Virus record (IMG/VR): IMGVR_UViG_3300030116_001308
Span: 1 to 22,352 of that record
From: a virus
Strand: one strand, 5' to 3'
DNA length: 22,352 nt
The position numbers and the translations under genes are program-made. This document shows, piece after piece, positions 6,369 through 12,739 of the stretch (position 1 is the stretch's first letter; the number at the start of each line of letters is the position of its first letter). The notes under the pieces were generated by a model. That model was not told the origin of the DNA, did no database searches, and was given only the letters and a program-made list of their open reading frames with translations.

Positions 6369-6782
6369 CTAGCTTGGTTTAGTTGGAAACTTTACACTAC
6401 TCATGTCTAATCCACCATTACTATCTAGCTTTGGATCAGAATTAGCAGGTAAGTCTCTAAGTTCTTGTCTATACGTTTTCATGGCACTTGACATGGTTAC
6501 ATCACCTAACGCAGTCCAATCTGTTTCTGCCAGTAATCTATCTCGTTCTACACGAAGCAATCGCATTGGCTCACGGCTTTGCAGTAACGTCTTTTCACCT
6601 GCTACCTGTGCGTAATTTACACCCCAGTCCTTTGGGTCTGCACTTTCTATAGCTGAACCATTTTTATCTGCTCCAGTAACCTTACGAAACATTTCGTTAA
6701 ACTCTTCTTCATTTGTAGGCTCTCCTCTAAGAACCCACTCTGTAACTCCTAAACTCGTTAATGCGTTTGCTATTGTTGTCAT
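6369..6782 (-). CDS. Tail fibre assembly chaperone-like protein
   Basis: This 137-residue protein has an N-terminal motif, LTSLGVTEWVLRGEPTNEEE (residues 8-27) with FNEMFRKVTG following, common in cyanophage tail genes. Near the C-terminus it has RDRLLAETDWT at 80-90 and TYRQELRDLP at 103-112, the hallmark of phage tail-assembly chaperones (Phage_tail_APC, PF16778-like) that help fibre folding. In those proteins the 'R-LL--TDW...YRQ-LRD-P' block is the conserved domain. It sits in the middle of the fibre array and overlaps the preceding gene by ATGA, which fits a role in folding or loading several of the neighbouring fibre proteins. Confidence 0.75.
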   Translation of the reverse strand: MTTIANALTSLGVTEWVLRGEPTNEEEFNEMFRKVTGADKNGSAIESADPKDWGVNYAQVAGEKTLLQSREPMRLLRVERDRLLAETDWTALGDVTMSSAMKTYRQELRDLPANSDPKLDSNGGLDMSSVKFPTKPS

Positions 6783-7279
6783 TGTGAAATCTCCTGTAAC
6801 ATAATTTGTGTTAATCTATGGTCATCATTTGCGGCTATCCCAACACCTGCGGACATTCTGTAATACCACGTTATAGTTATCTCATTGGCATTTGGGAAAC
6901 TTTGTAAAATGATTGTTGGTTGACTTGTCGAAAATCCAGTGCCACTACCACCATAATCAATGTTTCTGTATGGACTTTCACTGTTTGAAATATCAGCACT
7001 ATTAGAAACATCATAAAGTTTTGTCCAACATTGTAAATCACTGCCACCATTATTAAATCCACTTATACCAATAGTTGCAGTAATTAACAGTTTAGAAGTA
7101 GAAAACTTAGGAGTAATAGAACATCTAAAGGCTGTACTCGCTTCTGCATAAGTAGATGAAGAAGTAGATACAAGTGTTCTGTTGATAGTTTGCACTGTCT
7201 GAATAACATGACCACTAGGCATAGCCACTGTTCCTGCTGTTGTCTTGCCCTGTATCGTGTCTACTGATAGTGTACTCAT
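6779..7279 (-). CDS. Fibre-associated protein with ITPKF motif (class B)
   Basis: This 166-residue protein begins MSTLSVDTIQGKTTAG and has AMPSGHVIQTV at 19-29, ITPKFSTSKLLI at 55-66, and an end of IMLQEISQ. It is the same length as, and clearly paralogous to, its upstream neighbour (7276-7776) and the 181-residue protein at 4451-4996. Its start overlaps the upstream stop by ATGA. A beta-sandwich adhesin or fibre-tip role is plausible. The C-terminal EISQ/EIAQ ending is specific to this class and may be an interface. Confidence 0.65.
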   Translation of the reverse strand: MSTLSVDTIQGKTTAGTVAMPSGHVIQTVQTINRTLVSTSSSTYAEASTAFRCSITPKFSTSKLLITATIGISGFNNGGSDLQCWTKLYDVSNSADISNSESPYRNIDYGGSGTGFSTSQPTIILQSFPNANEITITWYYRMSAGVGIAANDDHRLTQIMLQEISQ

Positions 7280-7776
7280 TGGGCAATCTCCATGATGGTT
7301 ATTCGTGTTGGTACTGCTATATCGTTATTAGCTCCTCTGCCACCTATGTTTGTTGCTCCATTATATGCCGCCGCTTTTAATTTATACGTTATTGCACTTG
7401 TCGTTGATGGACTATCTAAAAACTCAAAAGTAAAAGCTTTTACATCAAACCCACTACCAGAACTGTGAGTTGGGGTTGTTACTGCTCCAATAACATTGTA
7501 GTAGTCGCCACCAGTCCCACTACCTATTTCTGTGGAATCTCTGAATAGTTTAAAGTAACACGCATTATTTTGGTCAGAATTTGCTACACCACTGCACTTA
7601 ATCAGTATTTTTGAAGTATTAAATTTTGGTGTTATTGTTTGTGTAACAACATCTGCATAAGTATTAGAAGCGTTTGCTTGTATTGTAAGACGTTCTCCTT
7701 GCAACACTTGAACAACATATTTGTGTACACCATCTGCTGTCTGTCCTCGTATGCTGTCTACTCTTAATGTACTCAT
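7276..7776 (-). CDS. Fibre-associated protein with ITPKF motif (class B)
   Basis: Another 166-residue class B protein: MSTLRVDSIRGQTADG at the N-terminus, ITPKFNTSKILI at 48-59, and ITIMEIAQ at the C-terminus. The first ten residues differ from the neighbouring class B protein (MSTLSVDTIQ) at three positions only, while the middle diverges strongly. That is the expected picture for a conserved docking peptide attached to variable domains. It lacks the MPSG element present in its paralogues. It sits three bases downstream of the class A gene at 7780-8298. Confidence 0.65.
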   Translation of the reverse strand: MSTLRVDSIRGQTADGVHKYVVQVLQGERLTIQANASNTYADVVTQTITPKFNTSKILIKCSGVANSDQNNACYFKLFRDSTEIGSGTGGDYYNVIGAVTTPTHSSGSGFDVKAFTFEFLDSPSTTSAITYKLKAAAYNGATNIGGRGANNDIAVPTRITIMEIAQ

Positions 7777-7779
7777 TGT

Positions 7780-8298
7780 TTATCCTACTAAATATCCTGT
7801 GCAAACATTCCAACTAGTACCTGCTGACAAAGAAATACTACTTTGTGCCTGTGCAAAAAACTGAATGTAGTCATTAGCTGCAAGTAAAAGAGCAATACTA
7901 GCACTATAGTTTTGGTCTCCAGTAGTTTGACTATCATTATATTCAAGGTACTGAATACCACTACCATTTTTAAAAATTCTTTGTCTGATGTAATCTCCAG
8001 AACTTATTCCATAAACATTTAAGTTCCAATTAAACTGATAAACCCCTGCCACTGGTGCTCTAAAACTGTGGTTGTCACTACCAGAGCTTGAAGTGTTAAA
8101 ATGTCCACCAACATTACTTACAACTCCATCAAAAGGAATAATCGTTAAAGTACCAAGACTAGTAGGATTTGAACCACCATTATCTACATAAACATGAAAA
8201 AAAGGTCTGGCAGAAGTAAGTACACGACCACTAGAATCAATAGTTTGAGCCGTAGTGCCATTTGTATGTTTTATATTCTGTACTAGAAGGTTGCTCAT
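7780..8298 (-). CDS. C1q-like fibre head protein (class A)
   Basis: This 172-residue protein has the N-terminal peptide MSNLLVQNIKHTNG, AQTIDSSGRVLTSARP at 17-32, the C1q-like signature FRAPVAGVYQF at 79-89 and the class A ending VCTGYLVG. It is the first C1q-like protein in transcription order. It overlaps the preceding MPYIG gene by ATGA. The GHFNTSSSG...F-AP-AG-Y pattern matches the C1q/TNF-like jelly-roll core. It is probably a trimeric surface adhesin; the receptor is unknown. Confidence 0.75.
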   Translation of the reverse strand: MSNLLVQNIKHTNGTTAQTIDSSGRVLTSARPFFHVYVDNGGSNPTSLGTLTIIPFDGVVSNVGGHFNTSSSGSDNHSFRAPVAGVYQFNWNLNVYGISSGDYIRQRIFKNGSGIQYLEYNDSQTTGDQNYSASIALLLAANDYIQFFAQAQSSISLSAGTSWNVCTGYLVG

Positions 8299-8744
8299 AT
8301 GATTGCTAAATTGCCCCCTGAGTTTACTGTGATAGTTACACCTGAAGATACTGTCAAAGGCCCAGTTGCTGTAGCATTCTCTGTTGCTTCTATGGTTGTA
8401 TCTACATCTACAGTTTGTGAGTTAACTCTAAACATACCACCATTTTTAAAGTTTCCTTTATTCTGAACAGGTATAGTTGTGCTTACATCAGTTGCGCCAA
8501 GATAAATTACAAAAATATTACCTGTGCCACTTGATGGTGCTTCTGTAAATGTAAGACTTGTCCCGTTTGGTACAGTAAATGCGTCTACGCTCTCCTGTAT
8601 TACACCGTCAACACTTACTACAATGTCTTCTTGAGTAACAGTATGGTTCAACGTAAAGACCGTTGTAGAGCCATCTCCGTTGAACTCCTGCGTTGCAGGT
8701 CTTGATGAAAAACTAGAACCAACTTGGCTTCCTATGTATGGCAT
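8295..8744 (-). CDS. MPYIG-type tail fibre protein (class C)
   Basis: A 149-residue protein beginning MPYIGSQVGSSFSSRP. Residues about 17-80 form a beta-rich domain with 'TQEFNGDGSTTVFTLNH' and 'EDIVVSVDGVIQE' strands, a pattern widespread in phage fibre proteins. A C-terminal part carries NKGNFKNGGMFRVN, then TATGPLTVSSGVTITVNSGG. It is the paralogue of the 153-residue protein at 4993-5454, sharing the MPYIG start and the C-terminal strand repeats. The start has a GGAG site. It may serve as an adaptor between the tail and the C1q-like and ITPKF proteins that follow it. Confidence 0.65.
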   Translation of the reverse strand: MPYIGSQVGSSFSSRPATQEFNGDGSTTVFTLNHTVTQEDIVVSVDGVIQESVDAFTVPNGTSLTFTEAPSSGTGNIFVIYLGATDVSTTIPVQNKGNFKNGGMFRVNSQTVDVDTTIEATENATATGPLTVSSGVTITVNSGGNLAII

Positions 8745-8752
8745 TACTTCTC

Positions 8753-9079
8753 CTACGTACTAATTGCATCAACCGCAGACACCCAAACATCTGCACTACT
8801 TGCTGTATTACTTTTTACTTTAAGTACATCATTGTTTTGTAGCACAATTTTTGCACCTCCGTCTAATACTTGTAACGCTGAACCTGCAGGTATTGGCGCA
8901 TTCTTTACGATATAAAAGTCGTTAGATTGATCATTAATAAATACATCCACAGTTATTTGACTTGTTGTAACATTAGCTACATTAATCCCTACAATAGCGT
9001 CATCTGAGTTTGCTGTGCGTAGAGTTACAGCACTTGTTCCTACATTTCGCTGTTTGTCTCTTTCAAAATCTTGTGCCAT
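8753..9079 (-). CDS. Small beta-rich tail-associated protein
   Basis: This 108-residue protein starts MAQDFERDKQRNVGTSAVTL and consists of alternating beta-strand-like stretches (VGINVANVTTSQITVDVFI, IPAGSALQVLDGGAKIVLQN, NDVLKVKSN, ADVWVSAVD). That alternation is the usual look of small Ig-like or beta-sandwich phage proteins found just before fibres in marine phages. The ribosome binding site is strong (AGGAGGTTGA directly before the ATG), suggesting high expression. No enzymatic motif is visible. A head-decoration or tail-adaptor role is possible, and the exact role is unknown. Confidence 0.6.
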   Translation of the reverse strand: MAQDFERDKQRNVGTSAVTLRTANSDDAIVGINVANVTTSQITVDVFINDQSNDFYIVKNAPIPAGSALQVLDGGAKIVLQNNDVLKVKSNTASSADVWVSAVDAIST

Positions 9080-9089
9080 TCAACCTCCT

Positions 9090-9434
9090 CTACAATGCGA
9101 TCGCCATTGCGGTAGCAAAACCCTTAGTTGCCGATCCTATATCGTCAGCAACTTCTGATGCACTTCTGCCCTCAATGCTCGTTCCATTTACTCGAAGAAA
9201 GTCGTCATCGGCAACTCCGCTAGTCGCAACTAGAATATTTCCATTTGATATACCAGTCGCTAATCCTAAAGTTGTTCTAGCTGCAGCTGCGTCTGCGTCA
9301 TCGATTAAAGAAGCGCCAAACGTGCTTATCGTGCTTGTTTCAACTTTATCCGAGTTAAGATTTGTAAAGTTTGCATCTACTTCATTGTTAGTTAGGGGCG
9401 AACCTTTGCCCGATCTTGTTACAATAGTAGCCAT
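9090..9434 (-). CDS. Tail fibre N-terminal-type protein, short version
   Basis: This 114-residue protein begins MATIVTRSGKGSPLTNNEVD, followed by ANFTNLNSDK, the virion-attachment start seen in many long phage tail fibres. It continues with DDADAAAARTTLGLATG and FLRVNGTSIEGRSASEVADDIG, shaft-like repeats that in long fibres lead into several hundred more residues. Here the frame stops at residue 114, so only the anchoring part is made as a separate protein. A ribosome binding site (AAAGGGG) precedes it. It may connect the separately encoded heads downstream to the tail. It might instead be a truncated remnant, though the frame is clean. Confidence 0.65.
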   Translation of the reverse strand: MATIVTRSGKGSPLTNNEVDANFTNLNSDKVETSTISTFGASLIDDADAAAARTTLGLATGISNGNILVATSGVADDDFLRVNGTSIEGRSASEVADDIGSATKGFATAMAIAL

Positions 9435-9451
9435 GATTTACCCCTTTCCTA

Positions 9452-9910
9452 TTAACTTGCTGACAATGTTATTGTCCAAGTCACAGACATTGTATCATCA
9501 GCGGCTTTATTAACAACACTAAATACGGTTCGGCAGAGCATGTCACCACCAGAAGCCGCATTAAATATACCTGCTTCGGTTACTGCACCAGTTGCATCAC
9601 CTGCTTCAAAAGCAGACACGTAAACAACTTTTTCATTGTTCGAGCCTGAAATTGTTGTGCTATCAAGTGCTTCTCTTGACCCTAGTAAAGTTACCAAATC
9701 AGTTTGAGAAGCTGCTGCGGCTGTTGTTCCAGAGCCCAACCCCATATGTGACATGACGCTTTTAGAAGCATCTTTCATACGGGAGGCTATGTACTCCAAG
9801 CCTTTGTTGACAACAAGGTTTTTTACTTCCCTCTCGTCCTTGATGTTTCCGGCCTTGTCCTTTAGGACGATGTTAAGCTGACCGGAGAGCTTTAAATTTT
9901 CATTTATCAT
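9452..9910 (-). CDS. Conserved phage tail-region protein (152 aa)
   Basis: This 152-residue protein starts MINENLKLSGQLNIVLKDKAG and has EREVKNLVVNKGLEYIASRM, then a Gly/Ala/Ser-rich beta domain and a C-terminal VTWTITLSAS. The 'GQLNIVLKD--GNIKDER-VKNLVV--G' opening is one I recognise from hypothetical tail-region proteins in many phages; no specific activity is known. The VTWTITLS ending resembles the last strand of small fibre domains. The start has AGGAGA five bases upstream. It lies between the repeat protein and the fibre anchor, which suggests a tail structural component. Confidence 0.6.
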   Translation of the reverse strand: MINENLKLSGQLNIVLKDKAGNIKDEREVKNLVVNKGLEYIASRMKDASKSVMSHMGLGSGTTAAAASQTDLVTLLGSREALDSTTISGSNNEKVVYVSAFEAGDATGAVTEAGIFNAASGGDMLCRTVFSVVNKAADDTMSVTWTITLSAS

Positions 9911-9919
9911 AACGATCTC

Positions 9920-10762
9920 CTAAAAGGTTCGGGAAGCGCCGACGTAATCTTCCTGAAAATATGTGAAGTCACAATAACCCTGACTTCTTAAAGACCCCGC
10001 GTCGGTCATCGAGGCCGTATTTGATGGTCGTTTTCCAAAATTCAAAACGTCTCCATCGGTCACTCCAAAACTATCTCCAAATGCTCTGTTAAAAGTAGTT
10101 GCTATTGCAATAACTTCTGAAACAGTTGCAACGTTTGTTGTATTTTTTACAAACTGCATTTCTTGGTCGTCTAATATTGAGGCTTCGCCGTCGACGTCGT
10201 CTGTTGCATCAACACTATTAGCAAGCGCTTTTGTAAGGGCTCTAGCAGTAATTGCATCAACAAAAGAAGGTGTTTCGCTCAATCCTTTATTTGCCGATGG
10301 TCTTAAAACATCAGTTACTCCGGGCGTTTCACTAAAAGGCTTACTTAACCCAAGAATAGCTGCGTCTTCAGCAACTGAAAAACTATCTGCAAATGACTTA
10401 GGAAATGATTTAGAAATTAATTCTGCGACAGCGGCTGCGTCTCCAAGTGGTTTTCCATAAGAAACAACATGAGGATCTGTTATGTTAATTGTTTCAGATA
10501 ACCCTTTGTTAAAAGCCAAAACCGCATCTTCTGCCAGAGCAGTGCTATCAGTAAGTGTTTTAAAGAAGTGTAGTAGCGCACCATCAGCCCCGCCAACACC
10601 GTCAGCCGCATTTACTGCATTGCCAAACTCTGAAAATATTGCAAACATTCCTTGTTCTGCTTTCATCTTCATTTTAGCAATTTGCACAGGCGTCATCTTA
10701 GTTTTAAGCTGAGTAAAAGCTGCGTTAAGCGCGTTTAGAAATACTGCTGATTTTAACTTCAT
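9920..10762 (-). CDS. Repeat-containing tail protein, fibre shaft-like
   Basis: This 280-residue protein has a basic amphipathic N-terminus (residues 1-35), then imperfect repeats of about 22-30 residues over roughly 66-255. Their core is F-K-LSET--VTD: KGLSETINITD (86-96), KPFSETPGVTD (141-151), KGLSETPSFVD (159-169), RAFGDSFGVTD (226-236). The last 20 residues (GYCDFTYFQEDYVGASRTF) form a distinct aromatic tail ending that recurs in phage structural proteins. Repeats of this kind are found in marine phage genomes as thin fibre or shaft proteins (recollection). It overlaps the BppU-like gene's stop. Function is inferred from repeats and position. Confidence 0.6.
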   Translation of the reverse strand: MKLKSAVFLNALNAAFTQLKTKMTPVQIAKMKMKAEQGMFAIFSEFGNAVNAADGVGGADGALLHFFKTLTDSTALAEDAVLAFNKGLSETINITDPHVVSYGKPLGDAAAVAELISKSFPKSFADSFSVAEDAAILGLSKPFSETPGVTDVLRPSANKGLSETPSFVDAITARALTKALANSVDATDDVDGEASILDDQEMQFVKNTTNVATVSEVIAIATTFNRAFGDSFGVTDGDVLNFGKRPSNTASMTDAGSLRSQGYCDFTYFQEDYVGASRTF

Positions 10763-11094
10763 GCAAAATCCTCTCGTATTCTAAATTTAAGAATTTCAAA
10801 AATTGTTTCTCGTAGCCCTGTAGACCTAACAATCTCTATTTCACCTTCGTATGTACCGGGTTCTTGGTTTAAATCATTAGTCTGCCACTGAACAACAGCA
10901 ACGCCTGTATTAGCAGTGCCCGGATTTATATATGCTTGTCGAGAAAATAATACTGTAGATTCTCCAGCAGCCCTAAAATGAAGTGTAACTGTTGCACCTG
11001 TTAGATCAGAAGCTGTGTTGGTATCTTCATCCGTAAAAGTTAATTTTATTTGCGGGCCTGTGTCACCTTGAACATAGTTGAATGAAGTACTCAT
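10759..11094 (-). CDS. BppU N-terminal-like Ig-fold tail protein
   Basis: This 111-residue protein has the pattern NYVQGDTGPQIKLTFTDED...DLTGATVTLHFR at the N-terminus and GTYEGEIEIVRSTG with ETIFEILKFRI near the C-terminus. That matches the N-terminal domain of the baseplate upper protein family (BppU_N), a small Ig-like fold used to attach receptor-binding proteins in other phages. Here it stands alone with no C-terminal extension. It starts one base inside the upstream gene's stop (TAATG) and overlaps the repeat protein downstream. Its likely role is linking fibre components to the tail. Confidence 0.7.
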   Translation of the reverse strand: MSTSFNYVQGDTGPQIKLTFTDEDTNTASDLTGATVTLHFRAAGESTVLFSRQAYINPGTANTGVAVVQWQTNDLNQEPGTYEGEIEIVRSTGLRETIFEILKFRIREDFA

Positions 11095-11741
11095 TAGTAT
11101 GCCACCCTCTTTGTTGCACTACCAGTAAAATTTGGGCCGCGAACACGTGTTCCAACACGACGATAATCTCGTCGTTTTGCAGCGTCTGCGTCCTTCTTAA
11201 ACTCTGTCTGATAGTAGATTGACAGCTCTGGACTTGTCCATTCTTTATTTGGTATTGAAGTCAACATACCAATAGCTCCATAAGCAATACAACGACCATA
11301 AGTTTGGTAAATCCAATCTTCTATACCTGTCGCCGTAAGTTTTGTTTTTAACACACCAGTGCCTGTAAACTCATACTTTTTATCAGGAGTAGGGTAAAAT
11401 TTTATAGAAGTATCTTGATATATTGCGTAATACTTAGGGCATCCTTTTTCATTAAATGCAGTAGTAGTTATATGTCTGTCTGTAATACGAGGAATACACC
11501 TACCATCAAGAACTATTTCATAGATATTTTCTAATACAGCTTCGTTAGACGGCAAAAATATAGTATAATCTGCAACATTTTTGACTGCGAAATCTTTTTC
11601 AATATCAAAACGCCATATTTCACTGCGCTGAAGAAATTTTGCTGCAGCTTCTTGTAAGTGAGATTCCATAACAATTTCAGGACACCCCGGAACATAAGGT
11701 TGTATATAAGGGTAAAGTTGATCCCATAAAACTGTTGCCAT
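11094..11741 (-). CDS. Head-tail adaptor / tail protein of podovirus type
   Basis: This 215-residue protein begins MATVLWDQLYPYIQPYVPG with CPEIVMESHLQEAAAKFLQR, a helical start typical of connector or adaptor proteins near the portal and capsid genes in short-tailed phages. A beta-rich centre with CPKYYAIYQDTSIKFYPTPD follows, and a C-terminal helix-rich, basic segment (FKKDADAAKRRDYRRVGTR). The 'FYPTPDKKY' block is a frequent signature in this class (recollection). It is overlapped by one base on both sides. It probably forms part of the ring that joins portal to tail. It is not a nozzle, being far too short. Confidence 0.65.
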   Translation of the reverse strand: MATVLWDQLYPYIQPYVPGCPEIVMESHLQEAAAKFLQRSEIWRFDIEKDFAVKNVADYTIFLPSNEAVLENIYEIVLDGRCIPRITDRHITTTAFNEKGCPKYYAIYQDTSIKFYPTPDKKYEFTGTGVLKTKLTATGIEDWIYQTYGRCIAYGAIGMLTSIPNKEWTSPELSIYYQTEFKKDADAAKRRDYRRVGTRVRGPNFTGSATKRVAY

Positions 11742-12439
11742 TACGCTACCGCCTTCCCTGTTGTTGGTGTAACCGCCAGATCTGCTTGTGTTTTGACACC
11801 AATTGCAGCATTAAAAGCCTGATACGCAGCGGCAGCACGGGCTTCGTTTGCTCCATATTCTGCGTCTTTTGAGTAAGCACGATATAATATCCAATCTGTA
11901 ATTGGGCTTAAGTATATATCATCGAGTTTTATAACTTCAGCACTGCCCGTAATTGGATCTAAATCAGACGCAGATAAACTATGTGCTCCCGGAGCATCAG
12001 TATAAATAACTTCTAACTGTGCCGAAGAAGTAGCCGGAGGATATACATAAAACTCCTTAGGTATTCTAGGATCATAAGTGTAGTGCTGTATGTTGTCTGT
12101 TTGTGTTTCAGTATGCCAGCTGGGACGCTGATCATCTAAAACAGCTCGATCAACAACTCTAACCACTTTTCTAAGCGATCCAGTTTTAACATTTCGAGTT
12201 ATGTCAAGCAAACGTAGGGCTGAAGGAAATCCCCCGCTTGATGCAGTTAACTCTTGTTTTGTCCCAGCTGCACATGTAAATGTTGCACACTTTGCGTTTG
12301 CATCAGGTCTTAAAAGAACAATACTCAAGTACGACTCGTTTAACCAGCTTTGAAGTTCTACACGAGGCCAACGTACACCTGTGTCTTGTAAGATAGATTC
12401 AACGCGTGAAATTATATCTATTACTTTAAATGTCGCCAT
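11741..12439 (-). CDS. Head-tail adaptor protein, DUF6682-like
   Basis: The protein has 232 residues from ATG 12439; an in-frame ATG at 12454 would add five, and neither start has a convincing ribosome binding site. Residues 1-30 (MATFKVIDIISRVESILQDT, then GVRWPRVELQSWLNE) show the conserved 'I-ILQD----RWP--EL--W-NE' pattern of the phage adaptor family I know as DUF6682. A beta-rich core carries REF-type 'PKEFYVYPPA', and the C-terminal third is helical and Ala-rich (NEARAAAAYQAFNAAIG). In short-tailed phages such proteins bind the portal ring. It overlaps the upstream 88-residue gene by 14 bases. Confidence 0.7.
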   Translation of the reverse strand: MATFKVIDIISRVESILQDTGVRWPRVELQSWLNESYLSIVLLRPDANAKCATFTCAAGTKQELTASSGGFPSALRLLDITRNVKTGSLRKVVRVVDRAVLDDQRPSWHTETQTDNIQHYTYDPRIPKEFYVYPPATSSAQLEVIYTDAPGAHSLSASDLDPITGSAEVIKLDDIYLSPITDWILYRAYSKDAEYGANEARAAAAYQAFNAAIGVKTQADLAVTPTTGKAVA

Positions 12440-12692
12440 CTTCCCAAGCTTCATTTATATCAGGCGTAGAAGGATCATCTGCTTTTAGAGTTCCGTCTTT
12501 ATTACGAGCTCGTATTCTTTTTTCAGGTTTAGAGTCTTGATTAGCCTCTGCTAATTCTAAGCCTTTTTCGTTTAACTTAAACTCATTATCTACAATGCCT
12601 CCAACCTCAACAGGTTCGCCATCAATTATAACTATTGCTTTATTACTAACTATTTCGCCATTAAGTTTTTTAAGTAGTTGGTATACATCCAT
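12426..12692 (-). CDS. Hypothetical acidic protein (88 aa)
   Basis: From ATG 12692 the protein has 88 residues; the frame also has a GTG one codon upstream, but GGAG lies seven bases before the ATG. It begins MDVYQLLKKLNGEIVSNKAI and contains a short beta-rich part (VIIDGEPVEVGGIVDNEFKL) followed by a helix (NEKGLELAEANQ) and a charged, low-complexity tail rich in Asp/Glu/Lys. It is the first gene after the terminator-like hairpin that follows the major capsid gene. Similar small acidic proteins often sit between capsid and adaptor genes in phages. I do not recognise a family. Confidence 0.6.
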   Translation of the reverse strand: MDVYQLLKKLNGEIVSNKAIVIIDGEPVEVGGIVDNEFKLNEKGLELAEANQDSKPEKRIRARNKDGTLKADDPSTPDINEAWEDGDI

Positions 12693-12713
12693 CACAAATC
12701 TCCAATAAAAGTA

Positions 12714-12731
12714 GGGGGCCGTGAGGCCCCC
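12714..12731 (-). terminator. Terminator-like hairpin after the major capsid gene
   Basis: A perfect 7-base-pair stem GGGGGCC / GGCCCCC closes a four-base loop, nine bases past the capsid stop codon. On the transcribed strand the stem is followed by TACTTTTATT, a broken T tract rather than a clean one. It would act as a partial terminator or as an RNA stabiliser, so that capsid mRNA exceeds that of the adaptor genes downstream. The plus strand has CCTTTGTTGTT after the stem, so termination in that direction is also possible. Confidence 0.6.
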
Positions 12732-12739
12732 CTTTGTTG

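Noticed and set aside
8329-8357. TTGACA-N17-TATCAC promoter-like pair on the minus strand
   Set aside because: It lies inside the 149-residue coding frame in a low-complexity beta region, with a normally coupled gene downstream; chance matches of this quality are expected.
2333-9079. Diversity-generating retroelement as the cause of fibre variation
   Set aside because: No reverse transcriptase, template repeat or variable repeat pair was seen in the window.
9010-9513. 167-codon + strand reading frame
   Set aside because: It runs antisense across the ends and starts of three well-supported minus-strand genes and has no ribosome binding site.
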